Source: Salinispirillum marinum (GTDB lineage Bacteria > Pseudomonadota > Gammaproteobacteria > Pseudomonadales > Natronospirillaceae). From it: 64,000 bases of DNA. Under the pieces are notes generated by a model, which saw only the letters and a program-made list of their open reading frames with translations, searched no databases and was not told the origin of the DNA. The stretch lies in assembly GCF_042651565.1 (NCBI RefSeq), contig NZ_JBHSDF010000004.1. One strand, given 5' to 3'. Each line of letters opens with the position of its first letter. The stretch's first letter is position 1. A program made the position numbers and the translations under genes. Positions 27,135 through 36,408 of the stretch are shown here, piece after piece.

Positions 27135-28280
27135 CTACAGGTTCACTTTACGCACCACGAGACTGCCAATGGAATACCCTGCTCCAAACGAACAAATCAC
27201 CCCCACATCACCGGGTGCCAAGTCTTCATGGTGCAGACTAAAAGCAATGATTGAGCCAGCCGAAGCGCAGTTCGCGTAGCGATCAAGCACAATGGGCGCT
27301 TCCTCAGCCGAGGCATCACGGCCCAGCAATTTGCGTGCAATCAGCAAATTCATATTGATATTGGCTTGGTGCAGCCACCAACGGCGAACATCGGTAGCAT
27401 TCAATTCATGCAGGGCCAGGTGTTGGGCGATGTGTTCCGCCGCCATGGGGCAGACTTCCTTAAAAACGGTGCGCCCTTCCTGATGAAACAGCTTATCAGG
27501 AGCGAAGGGGTCGGCATCGTTGGTACGCGATAAATAGCCGAAATTCGAGCGAATCGTGTTGGAAAATTGTGTCTTCGCTTGCGTACTCAACACTTCATAT
27601 ACATGCGGTGCATTGGCCGTATCCGCGCGCTCCAAGACAACGGCGGTTGCCACATCACCAAAAATAAAATGACTGTCCCGGTCGCGGTAATTGACTTGCG
27701 GTGACGTTAACTCCGGATTGATCACCAACACGGCACGCGCCGTTCCGGCCTTGATCATTTCATAGGCCCGATGCTGGGCAAAAGTCGCTGCCGAACACGC
27801 CACCAACATATCAAACCCAAACCCGGTAATGCCCAGCGCTTGCTGAACTTCAATGGCAATCGCCGGGTACGCCCGTTGGGTGTAAGCACAGGACACAATG
27901 ACCGCATCAATATCCGTGGGTTGCTTGTGCGCCGCGGCCAATGCTCGTTGCGCAGCATTGACCGCCATTTCAGCCTGATGGCTCAAAGCCTCGTCGGCGC
28001 GCTCTGGTATCCGTGGACGCATGCAATTAACGTCCAGAATACCGTCTTTTACATACACATGGCGTTGTTTAATGCCGCTCGCCTTTTCGATAAAGGCAGC
28101 GTCCGAACGTGCCACTGCAGAACGCTGCCCGGCGTCTATTTCGGTCGCATATTCTGCGTTGTGTTGGTCGGCATAATCATTCAGCACCTGCACCAATTCT
28201 TCATTAGTCACAATGTGTTCAGGTGTCCAGAGACCAACGCCGCTGATCACGACGTGTTGGCTGGGTTGGGGTAATTGCAT
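27135..28280 (-). CDS. Beta-ketoacyl-ACP synthase III-like condensing enzyme
   Basis: The protein has 381 residues with a thiolase fold. The catalytic triad is Cys162 in LVACSAATF, His304 in WLHQANINMN and Asn337 in YANCASAGS. The glycine-rich C-terminus SFGAGYSIGSLVVRK is also typical. It is longer than housekeeping FabH (about 317 residues), with an N-terminal insertion around 35-90. That fits the subgroup that primes with longer acyl-CoA or serves secondary pathways. It lies 57 bp downstream of hybrid kinase C on the same strand, so it may belong to the long kinase-enzyme run. It converges on dnaE2 with a 13-bp gap. Confidence 0.85.
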   Translation of the reverse strand: MQLPQPSQHVVISGVGLWTPEHIVTNEELVQVLNDYADQHNAEYATEIDAGQRSAVARSDAAFIEKASGIKQRHVYVKDGILDVNCMRPRIPERADEALSHQAEMAVNAAQRALAAAHKQPTDIDAVIVSCAYTQRAYPAIAIEVQQALGITGFGFDMLVACSAATFAQHRAYEMIKAGTARAVLVINPELTSPQVNYRDRDSHFIFGDVATAVVLERADTANAPHVYEVLSTQAKTQFSNTIRSNFGYLSRTNDADPFAPDKLFHQEGRTVFKEVCPMAAEHIAQHLALHELNATDVRRWWLHQANINMNLLIARKLLGRDASAEEAPIVLDRYANCASAGSIIAFSLHHEDLAPGDVGVICSFGAGYSIGSLVVRKVNL

Positions 28281-28289
28281 GTTGTTTTC

Positions 28290-28312
28290 CTACACCAAAT
28301 CAATGGGTGTAG
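28290..28312 (-). promoter_or_regulatory. Hairpin in the leader of the KAS III-like gene
   Basis: CTACACC (28290-28296) pairs with GGTGTAG (28306-28312) across a 9-base loop, between the stop of kinase C and the start of the KAS III-like gene. On the minus strand it ends just before AGGAAAACAAC and the ATG, so the stem abuts the ribosome binding site. It has no U-run. It could affect translation or message stability; this is inference. Confidence 0.3.
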
Positions 28313-28337
28313 TGTAGCAGCCTTGTCAGCGGTTTAC

Positions 28338-30242
28338 TCAGTTAGGCGACAACCACTTTTGCACCATGGTATGTAATTGCACCATTTTGACCGGTTTTAC
28401 CAGAACATCATTCATCCCAGCACTCAGGCAGGCGGCTCGATCACGTTGACTAACATTAGCCGTAAAGGCAATGACCGGGGCAGCAAACCCTTGCTGGCGC
28501 AAGCGTTCTGTCGCCTCCAAACCATCCAAGTCTGGCATTTGAACATCCATCAACATCAAGTCAGCGTTATGATGCTTCACATAGTCTAGTGCACGCTGTG
28601 CTTGATCAAACGCCTGCACCGTTGCACCCAGCTTTTCCAATATAGCAGTAACCACTCGGAGGTTAACGGGATTATCGTCCACCACCACCACTTGAACATG
28701 ATTAAGTGACGGCAGCGGCGTGACATTAGACGCCGTCAGTTCATCGGCTGCTACCCAGCGGCGAAGGTGAAATCGCCCGTATGGCAAAGCTTCCAACGCT
28801 ACATTCGGTAAGGTCGGTAAGTCATACACCACCGACTGCGGCAAGAACCACAACACACTGTGTTCTGCCAACGACCAGCGCTGTAGGTGATCGGAGTCAA
28901 AGTGTCGGCTGAACACCAACCAGCGATCTACAGTCACGGCAGACGTCGGAACGGCATCAATGTCTTCCAACAGCACCACCTCGCCCTGCATAGCGACGAT
29001 ATCACGCGCTGCAAGCTCCGCCATATAACGCCAATGAGGATCCGTCAGGATACCAAAACGCTGTGTCAGTTCAGGCAATGGCCTGCCATCGGCGGGCAGG
29101 GGAATGGTGAAATAAAATGTGCTTCCGGCGGCTGGCTCACTGACCACATGCAATCGACCACGCATCATATTGACCAAACGAGTACAAATTTGCAGCCCTA
29201 AACCAGCACCACCATAACGGCGGGCGGTTGAATCATCGGCTTGGATAAAGGCGTCAAATATGGTGCTTTGCTTTTCCGGTGCAACACCAATGCCGGTATC
29301 AATCACGGCGAACTTAAGCAAATCATCCGTCGCCCGCCGCACTTCGATGCAGATTGATCCTTCTTCGGTGAATTTGTAAGCATTGCTCAGTAAATTGGCC
29401 AATACTTGTTTTAACCGACTTTCATCTCCCCGAACGTACACCGGCACATCGGGTGCTACATCGATTACCAGGTCAATCTCTTTGCTATCGTTCGTCGCCC
29501 GGTACAAATCACAGACCGATTGCAATAGATGGTCCAGATCAAACAGGGCCTCATCCATGTGCATTTTGCCGGCATTTAAACGCGCTAAATCCAGGATATC
29601 GTTGATGAGATACAGCAAAAAGCGGGAAGATTGATGAATGGTATCCAGTTGGCGCAGGGTACGATCATCGAGCGGTTGTGATTTAAGCAACTCTACGGTG
29701 CCATGAATGGCATTCAAGGGCGTTCTAAGTTCATGGCTCATGTTGGCCAGAAAACGCTCCTTAGCAAGAATCGACTCACGTGCCACTTCTAACGCGTGTT
29801 GCTGAACCACTTGCAGGTGCAAACGTACCCGTGCCAACACAATGGAATGATGAAACGGTTTATGCACGTAATCACAAGCGCCCAGCGCCAAGCCGCGTTC
29901 TTCGTTTTCAAGATCACCGGTGCCGGTAATGAACATAACCGGTATGTGTTCAGTGTGCTCGTCACTTTTCAAACGACGGATGACCTCAAAGCCATCCATG
30001 TCGGGCATCATCACATCCAACAAGATCAAATCCGGGCGGATTTCACGGGCCTTGCGCAACCCTTGCTCACCGTTGCGGGCCAAAGCCACATCAACTTCCG
30101 GCCGCAGTAGTTCTGCCAAAATGGTCAAACTGGCTTTGTCGTCATCGATCAGCAGTACCTTTTGGCGCCGCGTTAACGCAGCAAACTCCGGTGCTACCGC
30201 CCCGTCTCCAGGGGAATCTATCGTTTCTTTCCGCACTTCCAT
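28338..30242 (-). CDS. Hybrid histidine kinase C (receiver-HisKA-HATPase-receiver)
   Basis: The protein has 634 residues from the ATG at 30242, four bases after the kinase B stop, with GGAGG upstream; an in-frame TTG lies at 30260. Numbering from the TTG: an N-terminal receiver (33-150, Asp82 in LILLDVMMPDMDG), HisKA with His176 in FLANMSHELRTPLNAI, HATPase with NLLSNAYKF and GGAGLGLQI, a region of about 110 residues with no acceptor aspartate, and a C-terminal receiver with Asp572 in LMLMDVQMPDLDG. It is cytosolic and has no membrane helix. The N-terminal receiver could accept phosphate from kinase B. From HisKA to the end it closely resembles kinase A. Confidence 0.93.
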   Translation of the reverse strand: MEVRKETIDSPGDGAVAPEFAALTRRQKVLLIDDDKASLTILAELLRPEVDVALARNGEQGLRKAREIRPDLILLDVMMPDMDGFEVIRRLKSDEHTEHIPVMFITGTGDLENEERGLALGACDYVHKPFHHSIVLARVRLHLQVVQQHALEVARESILAKERFLANMSHELRTPLNAIHGTVELLKSQPLDDRTLRQLDTIHQSSRFLLYLINDILDLARLNAGKMHMDEALFDLDHLLQSVCDLYRATNDSKEIDLVIDVAPDVPVYVRGDESRLKQVLANLLSNAYKFTEEGSICIEVRRATDDLLKFAVIDTGIGVAPEKQSTIFDAFIQADDSTARRYGGAGLGLQICTRLVNMMRGRLHVVSEPAAGSTFYFTIPLPADGRPLPELTQRFGILTDPHWRYMAELAARDIVAMQGEVVLLEDIDAVPTSAVTVDRWLVFSRHFDSDHLQRWSLAEHSVLWFLPQSVVYDLPTLPNVALEALPYGRFHLRRWVAADELTASNVTPLPSLNHVQVVVVDDNPVNLRVVTAILEKLGATVQAFDQAQRALDYVKHHNADLMLMDVQMPDLDGLEATERLRQQGFAAPVIAFTANVSQRDRAACLSAGMNDVLVKPVKMVQLHTMVQKWLSPN

Positions 30243-30246
30243 GATC

Positions 30247-33200
30247 CTAGTCGCCTCCAAGTTGCGCCAGTAGATTCAACGCCTGTTGTGCTGCCCGCTC
30301 ATATTCCAGCTCTTGAATTTGCGTAATGATGTCATCGACTTCTGCACTGCGGTTGGCTTGCTTTGCTAACGGTTTCAAGCCTTCCAAGTAGGGTTCGATC
30401 TTTAAATCCGAGCGCTGCATAAACGGTATGAGAAAGTGTAGCGCACTGCGCAAGTCTTTGCCGAGTTCAGATGCCACTTCTGCCGTCGTATCCAAATGCG
30501 CGCGAATGGACTTAAGCGCCCCAATTAACGACGCCAATGCGTCCGAAGCCTGTTTCACCGCAACGTTCGGATCACCTTTTTGTTCCAATACGCGTTCAAC
30601 CTCGACACAACTGGCCGCTAGGTCCTGCGCTCCGATGTAGGCTGCATTGGATTTCAAAGTATGGACGGTTTGATAAAGACCACTGTCGTCAGCTGCTTCG
30701 AGTTGCTCCTTGAGCAACCGGACATGCGCTTGATGGCCCTCGATGAACTGCCGCAATAAATTGAGATACAACCCCACATTACCCTGTAAAGCACGCACGG
30801 CGCTCGCGCTGTTGAGCACCGCGAGTTGCTCTACTGCCTTGGGCAGTTGACTCACGCTTTCCGGCGCCGAGTGCACAATGACGGGTTTTGTCGCACCCTC
30901 ATTGCGAGGAGTAAGATGGCGCACCAACACCTGATAGAGCTCATTCGGGTTTATGGGCTTACCCAGGTGGCCATTCATACCCGCCGCGAGTGATTTCTCA
31001 ACGTCCGTCGCCATCACATGCGCGGTCATGGCGATCAACGGCAAGGTATCACTGTCCAAGTTCAAATCACTGCGAATCGCTCGCGTGGCCGTTAAGCCAT
31101 CCATAACGGGCATTTGGATATCCATCAGCACAAGGTCGTACGAATGCCGACTCAGGCGTTGTACAGCCTCGGCACCGTGCTCTGCCATATCCACAGTAAC
31201 CCCGGTGCTGCTGAGAAATCCCTGCGCGACTTGCCGGTTGATCGCGTTATCTTCCACCAGCAGGATGCGGTAGTCCGACAAATCCGGCGCATCATCAAAC
31301 CGTTTGAGGTCTTCATCTTGCCTAAACTGCCGGGTACCTAACATCTGTGCCAAGGCATCATGCAACCCCGACTGCGACACGGGTTTTTCCAAAAACTGTT
31401 TAATATTGACGTCTTTCAACTGCCGTAAAGCGTCTTCCTTATCGTACGCCGATACCATCAAGATATGCGGGGCTTCTGCGCCATATTGTGCCTGAATACG
31501 GCGTGAGCTTTCGATACCATCCATACCTGGCATATGCCAGTCCATCAGAATAAAGTCGTAAGCTGTTTTGTGCGCGCGTGCAGACGCAATCATACCCAAT
31601 GCTGCTTCACCACTCGCAGCTTGATCTACCTGCACACCTAAATTGTGCAGCAATTCGCACAAAACGTGCCGGGCCAAATCAATGTCGTCCACGACCAGCG
31701 CGCGTAAACGGGAAAACTCTTGCGGCAACACGTCCATTACCGGTTCCTGCCGGGCCGCCATGCGCAAGGGCAACCGGACAAAAAAGGTACTGCCCTCGCC
31801 CGCTGTACTGACCAAATCAATGCTGCCACCCATCAGTTCACACAGCTGACGCGAGATGGCCAGTCCCAAGCCGGAACCACCGTAGCGTCGGGTCATGGAC
31901 TCGTCGCCCTGGCTGAATGATTGAAACAGCCGCGACTGCTGTTCGGGGGTCATGCCGATGCCAGTGTCTGATACGGCACACTGCAATAGCAGCCCGTCAC
32001 CATCCTGTTGTTCGGCAATCACACTGAGGCATACTGTGCCACGCTCGGTGAACTTCACCGCATTACTGATTAAATTCACGAGAATTTGCTGGATACGTAA
32101 GGGGTCGCCTAAGAGCTGTTTAGGGAGCTGCGTATCAATATCGCAGATCAACTCTAACCCTTTTGCATGGGCGCGTAATGCGCTCATGTTGACGGCCCGC
32201 TGGATGACTTTTTCCAGATCAAAATCAGTGGTTTCTATGCGTAAATTACCCGTTTCAATGCGCGAGAAGTCCAAAATATCGTTGATCAGGCTAAGCAGGC
32301 CTTCGCCCGCATCCAGAATTTTACTGAGATAATCCCGTTGGGTGCGATCCAGCGGTGTTTTCATGCTGAGCCGACTGAAGCCAATGATGGCGTTCATCGG
32401 GGTACGAATTTCGTGGCTCATATTGGCCAAAAACAGGGATTTCGCATTGGTCGCTTCTTCTGCTCGTGCCTTTGCATCCTGCAACGCCTGCTCGGCGGCC
32501 CGGCGCGCGGTGATGTCTTGCGCGACCATCACCACCCCTTGCGACGGGTCGTTTTCATCGATCAACTGTGCGTTAGTGGTACACCACACCTGTCTGCCGT
32601 CTTTGGCGAGCAGCAAATGATCTTCGTGGTAGGATTGCCCGGAATACACCATCTGTTGGGCCGCGTTAGTGCTCTGCTCGTATTCTTCTTCACTGGTAAA
32701 CAAACGACGCGCGGTTTGTCCCTCAATTTCCTTCGCTTGGTAGCCAAACAGTTGTTCAAAACCATGATTCACGCGCTGAATCACCCGGTTCTTCACAAAC
32801 ACGATGCCCACCAAGGCGTTGTCGAGAATGGCTTTTTGTTCCAACAGGGTTTGTTGCAGATGCGCGGTGTGCTGCTCGACTTTCTGTTCCAAATGCGTGG
32901 TCAGTTCGCGGTTTTCTTCGTTCACCAAACGGACTTTATCGGCAATCGCGAACGCCAGGAGCAAGGCATCGAGGGTTACGCCCACAAGACCCATCAAATA
33001 GATGTTGACGTTGATACTGGGCAAAATGCCCAAGTTGAGCATATTGCCAATCAGGTTGGGCACCAACAAGGTCACATAGGCAATGACAAAATATCGCGCC
33101 GGTTTAAACCCCCGACGCCACGCGACAATACCGACATAGAAACCGGTGATCATCAGGCCACCGGTCGATACGCTGGCGAAGTGCACCCCCCAACCAGGTG

Positions 33201-34095
33201 AGACGATCGAAAACGGTATACCAATAAGTCCAATCAGCGCAAATCCCAAGCTGATCTTAGCCGCCTTGGGGTTGAACTCCTTCAGATTGAGCAAGCGGAT
33301 GATGAACAAGGCACTGAACAAGGGGAGCAACAAGAAACCCACCATGTGTAAGCCGGGAGCGCGGAAATCAAATAGCTGTGCTTGCACGTTGAGGACCTGA
33401 GCCCACCCCCACAGCCAGGACGAAACAAACAACGAGTACCAAAGATAGGTGCGGTCGCGCGTACCCAAATAGATGAAGAAATTGTACAGCGCCAAAGCAA
33501 AGCCGATGCCCAAACACAGCATCAGCAAGGCATTTTCCCACGTCACCAGCCGCAGTAATTCATGTTCGGGCTGTAACAGCACCTTAACGGGCGCAAAATA
33601 AAAATCACTGTCGAACAGCACCAATAACTCATACTCAGCGCCCGGCTCCAGTGCTACGCGACCACCATAATGATATTGGAATTCGAAGGGCGCGCGGTAT
33701 CCGGTGCGAATCTCTTGTACGCCATTGGGGCCGTACAGGCGGAAATCAATGTGTTCAACGGTCGATCCATACGGGTAAAACGCCCATTGCGTTTCGTCGG
33801 TATCGTTCAGGAGGCGTGCCGTCAGCCAAAACGTATCGCCATTGAAGGCGATTCGATCTAAGGGTGTTAATTCAGCTTGCCAAGACGTCAGTGCTTGCGC
33901 AGAGGATGGAAAACTGCGCGCATTGCCTTTGGCCAAGGTCCCTTGTGACATAAGATCGACCCCTTGCAGCTCACTGATACGCAAGAGGGGGGCTTCAACA
34001 GTCTGCGCAGCCACCGTACCGACCAGCAAAAGCACGTTCAGTACAGCAGCAAACAGCGCTGCCTTAACCCCGGCAAGGAAGGTTTGATTAGCCAC
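30247..34095 (-). CDS. Hybrid histidine kinase B (7TMR-DISM-PAS-HisKA-HATPase-2 receivers-Hpt)
   Basis: The protein has 1282 residues with a GTG start and AGGAG five bases upstream. A signal peptide is followed by a periplasmic DISMED2-like domain (about 40-175), seven membrane helices (about 185-390) and a PAS domain (425-535). HisKA has His561 in FLANMSHEIRTPMNAI. HATPase has NLISNAVKF and GGSGLGLAI. The receivers have Asp852 (FILMDWHMPGMDG) and Asp992 (LVLMDIQMPVMDG). Hpt has His1145 in TVHTLKSNAAYIG. It is a complete phosphorelay in one chain. DISMED2 domains are thought to bind carbohydrate-like or other periplasmic ligands. It lies 99 bp downstream of the FAD-enzyme gene and upstream of kinase C. 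Confidence 0.93.
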   Translation of the reverse strand: MANQTFLAGVKAALFAAVLNVLLLVGTVAAQTVEAPLLRISELQGVDLMSQGTLAKGNARSFPSSAQALTSWQAELTPLDRIAFNGDTFWLTARLLNDTDETQWAFYPYGSTVEHIDFRLYGPNGVQEIRTGYRAPFEFQYHYGGRVALEPGAEYELLVLFDSDFYFAPVKVLLQPEHELLRLVTWENALLMLCLGIGFALALYNFFIYLGTRDRTYLWYSLFVSSWLWGWAQVLNVQAQLFDFRAPGLHMVGFLLLPLFSALFIIRLLNLKEFNPKAAKISLGFALIGLIGIPFSIVSPGWGVHFASVSTGGLMITGFYVGIVAWRRGFKPARYFVIAYVTLLVPNLIGNMLNLGILPSINVNIYLMGLVGVTLDALLLAFAIADKVRLVNEENRELTTHLEQKVEQHTAHLQQTLLEQKAILDNALVGIVFVKNRVIQRVNHGFEQLFGYQAKEIEGQTARRLFTSEEEYEQSTNAAQQMVYSGQSYHEDHLLLAKDGRQVWCTTNAQLIDENDPSQGVVMVAQDITARRAAEQALQDAKARAEEATNAKSLFLANMSHEIRTPMNAIIGFSRLSMKTPLDRTQRDYLSKILDAGEGLLSLINDILDFSRIETGNLRIETTDFDLEKVIQRAVNMSALRAHAKGLELICDIDTQLPKQLLGDPLRIQQILVNLISNAVKFTERGTVCLSVIAEQQDGDGLLLQCAVSDTGIGMTPEQQSRLFQSFSQGDESMTRRYGGSGLGLAISRQLCELMGGSIDLVSTAGEGSTFFVRLPLRMAARQEPVMDVLPQEFSRLRALVVDDIDLARHVLCELLHNLGVQVDQAASGEAALGMIASARAHKTAYDFILMDWHMPGMDGIESSRRIQAQYGAEAPHILMVSAYDKEDALRQLKDVNIKQFLEKPVSQSGLHDALAQMLGTRQFRQDEDLKRFDDAPDLSDYRILLVEDNAINRQVAQGFLSSTGVTVDMAEHGAEAVQRLSRHSYDLVLMDIQMPVMDGLTATRAIRSDLNLDSDTLPLIAMTAHVMATDVEKSLAAGMNGHLGKPINPNELYQVLVRHLTPRNEGATKPVIVHSAPESVSQLPKAVEQLAVLNSASAVRALQGNVGLYLNLLRQFIEGHQAHVRLLKEQLEAADDSGLYQTVHTLKSNAAYIGAQDLAASCVEVERVLEQKGDPNVAVKQASDALASLIGALKSIRAHLDTTAEVASELGKDLRSALHFLIPFMQRSDLKIEPYLEGLKPLAKQANRSAEVDDIITQIQELEYERAAQQALNLLAQLGGD

Positions 34096-34115
34096 AGGAA
34101 CTCCTATGTTCGATT

Positions 34116-34147
34116 GATCAACGCCGGTATTTTTATTGGCGTTGATC
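34116..34147. promoter_or_regulatory. Perfect inverted repeat in the leader of kinase B
   Basis: GATCAACGCC (34116-34125) and GGCGTTGATC (34138-34147) form a perfect 10-bp dyad around an AT-rich 12-base spacer. It sits 20-52 bp upstream of the kinase B GTG, between it and the FAD-enzyme gene. No T-run follows on the minus strand, so it is more likely an operator or a leader stem than a terminator. Confidence 0.45.
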
Positions 34148-34194
34148 TATTGACCGTAGAATAACCTTATCAAACCAAAAAAGAGAACCTCAAT

Positions 34195-36384
34195 TTACTC
34201 GGCGGCTTCCCCCTTAATAATTTTCGGCCAACCACAAATAGCCCGTGAAGTTTGCATACCGGCCATGGTGGCGGCCTCCACACAACTGGCATTCAATCCG
34301 GTTTTAATCCAATCACCGGTGAGATACAGGTTGGCGAATTGCGTACCATCGGTTTCTAAACGCACGGCACTGCTGTCCACCACCGACAACACATAACGTT
34401 CTGATGGGTCGATATTGCTGCGCCAGTATTGGGCATCAAAACGCGCTTCACCCTGCCGGTTTTCTGGATCAATTAATATGGACCATTCGAACGAGCCTTC
34501 GGTGGCGACTTCTGGCAACAGATTCCAAATATCATTGGTTAACTGTGCTTTTGCACCCGCCTTGGCCATCGCTTTCATCTTGCTTGGAAATTCGTAATCC
34601 GTGCGCGGCGGAAAGCTCGCTACGGGCTGCACACTGCAAAAATACGACACGTTCTTGGGTTCTAAATTCGGCGGCCAGTCTTCACGACACAATAACTGGT
34701 CCATTGGTGCCCAGGTATCATAGGGCTCGGTAAAGGCACTCATCACCGGCTCTTGACCGTTGGGTAAATCGGTCCAGCCCATGTCAGGCAATGTGGTATC
34801 CGTCCAGACTTGGTAGGCTTGGGTGACCACGGTTTTCACCCGCTCGGTCATGGTTCTCAGGGCGCTGTCCTGCGCCAATAACTGAGGGCAAAGATACGGT
34901 ATGGAGCCTACCGAAATGCCGAAAATCACCAGGTCAAAATCAACGCCTTTTTGCAGACGTTTTTGCGGCAAGGGCGCACCGAAATGCTGCTCATAGACCT
35001 CAGGCCAAGGGCTCCAGAAGGATTCCAGGTTAATATTATGTTGTTGCAATAGGGCCGCTTGTGCGGGATCTATCTGGTCATATAACGGCTCCGAAGGCCA
35101 GCAAGGCAACCCTTTAACGCCCACCAGTGGTGCATAGGTGTTCAACCCGGGAGCCAGTGCGACCTGCTGCTGCACCACAATTTCACCAATCGCATTGCCT
35201 TGCGGCACGAGCTCCATGACTTCATGGAAATATTCAAACTTAACGCCACGCTTCACCAGCACTTCATACATCGGACCAAAAATAGTGTCACCCATGCCCG
35301 CCTGCATCTTCCACATGACGCCGCCTTTATACAGTAGGGCAATGCTCAAAATACCCCGCAACATGGTGCCTGCTTCGATGTTAGGCTGGTCAATATCACC
35401 ATCAATAAAGGCGAACACTAGGTCGTAAAAACCACGTACGGGGGCAGACTGCACCGAATACTTTTCGTTCGCACCGTGCTTGCGCAACCAGTCTTTGAAA
35501 TCAATATCGTTGATGACATCAAAGCCTTGGGTTAAAACACCATCTTCCAACATACCAATGCCGATGGTGAGCCCGAGGTCGGCCATGATGAATAGGCGCC
35601 GAATCTCGGTGTGGGTATCCAATAAATGGGAGAAGCGCGCCTCTAGCCAGCGCTTTAAAGCGCGCCAGAGCAAGGACAGCCCAGCATGGTGTATCGCTCG
35701 CTTTGCCTTAGGCAGTTTTTGATACTGGCCTACCGCATCGCGCGTGATCTCTAATGCATCGGTGATGTCGTTATGAAAACGCTGCACGAGCGCCTGCTCA
35801 TCTGCTTTTAGTAAGGTCGCCAAGGCCGCAAAGTGATGATGCTCTGTGGTGTCCGTCATGCCGTGCAGATGCGGCTTTACTTGGAGCGTTGCCATATCCG
35901 CCTGCAAAACACCAAAAAACTGATGAATCCATGCCCAGAGTTTTTCCAACACTTCGGCTAAATTGAACGTCTCCGACCCATGCGCAGGATTACCCGGCAC
36001 TTCAGGAAACACGATTGGCCAACTGATCCAGTTTTGATTGATCCATTCCTGCAGCACCACAAAATCGTGTGGTTTCAAGGCCTCATCCCAGGTCGCCAAA
36101 GGCGCTCCGGGTGGACGATTAAGGGCAGCATAGCAGTCTTGAATGGCCTGAAACGCATTGGCGTAAAAGCCAAACCAGATATGCAAACCATGTTCTTCTA
36201 TGCGCTCGCCCATTGCGGCATTGCGCCCACTGGCGCCTTTCCCGCCCAAACGCCAACCGAGTTGATAGAACGTGATGTCATATTGGGACTGCCAGTCTGG
36301 CTGAGAGGTCAGATAAAACGCTGCGGTAACCGCAGAAATGCCACCACCTAAGATAGCCACTTTTTGAGGTGTTTTCGTCGTCAT
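34195..36384 (-). CDS. FAD-dependent amine oxidase/desaturase-like protein
   Basis: The protein has 729 residues. The N-terminal dinucleotide fold reads KVAILGGGISAVTAAFYL, with Ala where the third glycine is usual. RLGGKGASGRN and EEHGLHIWFGFYANAF follow, as in phytoene/zeta-carotene desaturases and hydroxysqualene dehydroxylases. The C-terminal FAD-contact motif is LYLTGDWIKTGLNASCVEAA. At 729 residues it is much longer than the usual 420-500, with a helical insertion around 170-300. The substrate is unknown, and a hydrophobic polyene, terpenoid or lipid is plausible. It is flanked by the ADC-like gene (24 bp upstream) and kinase B (99 bp downstream). Confidence 0.8.
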   Translation of the reverse strand: MTTKTPQKVAILGGGISAVTAAFYLTSQPDWQSQYDITFYQLGWRLGGKGASGRNAAMGERIEEHGLHIWFGFYANAFQAIQDCYAALNRPPGAPLATWDEALKPHDFVVLQEWINQNWISWPIVFPEVPGNPAHGSETFNLAEVLEKLWAWIHQFFGVLQADMATLQVKPHLHGMTDTTEHHHFAALATLLKADEQALVQRFHNDITDALEITRDAVGQYQKLPKAKRAIHHAGLSLLWRALKRWLEARFSHLLDTHTEIRRLFIMADLGLTIGIGMLEDGVLTQGFDVINDIDFKDWLRKHGANEKYSVQSAPVRGFYDLVFAFIDGDIDQPNIEAGTMLRGILSIALLYKGGVMWKMQAGMGDTIFGPMYEVLVKRGVKFEYFHEVMELVPQGNAIGEIVVQQQVALAPGLNTYAPLVGVKGLPCWPSEPLYDQIDPAQAALLQQHNINLESFWSPWPEVYEQHFGAPLPQKRLQKGVDFDLVIFGISVGSIPYLCPQLLAQDSALRTMTERVKTVVTQAYQVWTDTTLPDMGWTDLPNGQEPVMSAFTEPYDTWAPMDQLLCREDWPPNLEPKNVSYFCSVQPVASFPPRTDYEFPSKMKAMAKAGAKAQLTNDIWNLLPEVATEGSFEWSILIDPENRQGEARFDAQYWRSNIDPSERYVLSVVDSSAVRLETDGTQFANLYLTGDWIKTGLNASCVEAATMAGMQTSRAICGWPKIIKGEAAE

Positions 36385-36408
36385 GTGCCTTCTCCTTCTC
36401 GAGCGCGG

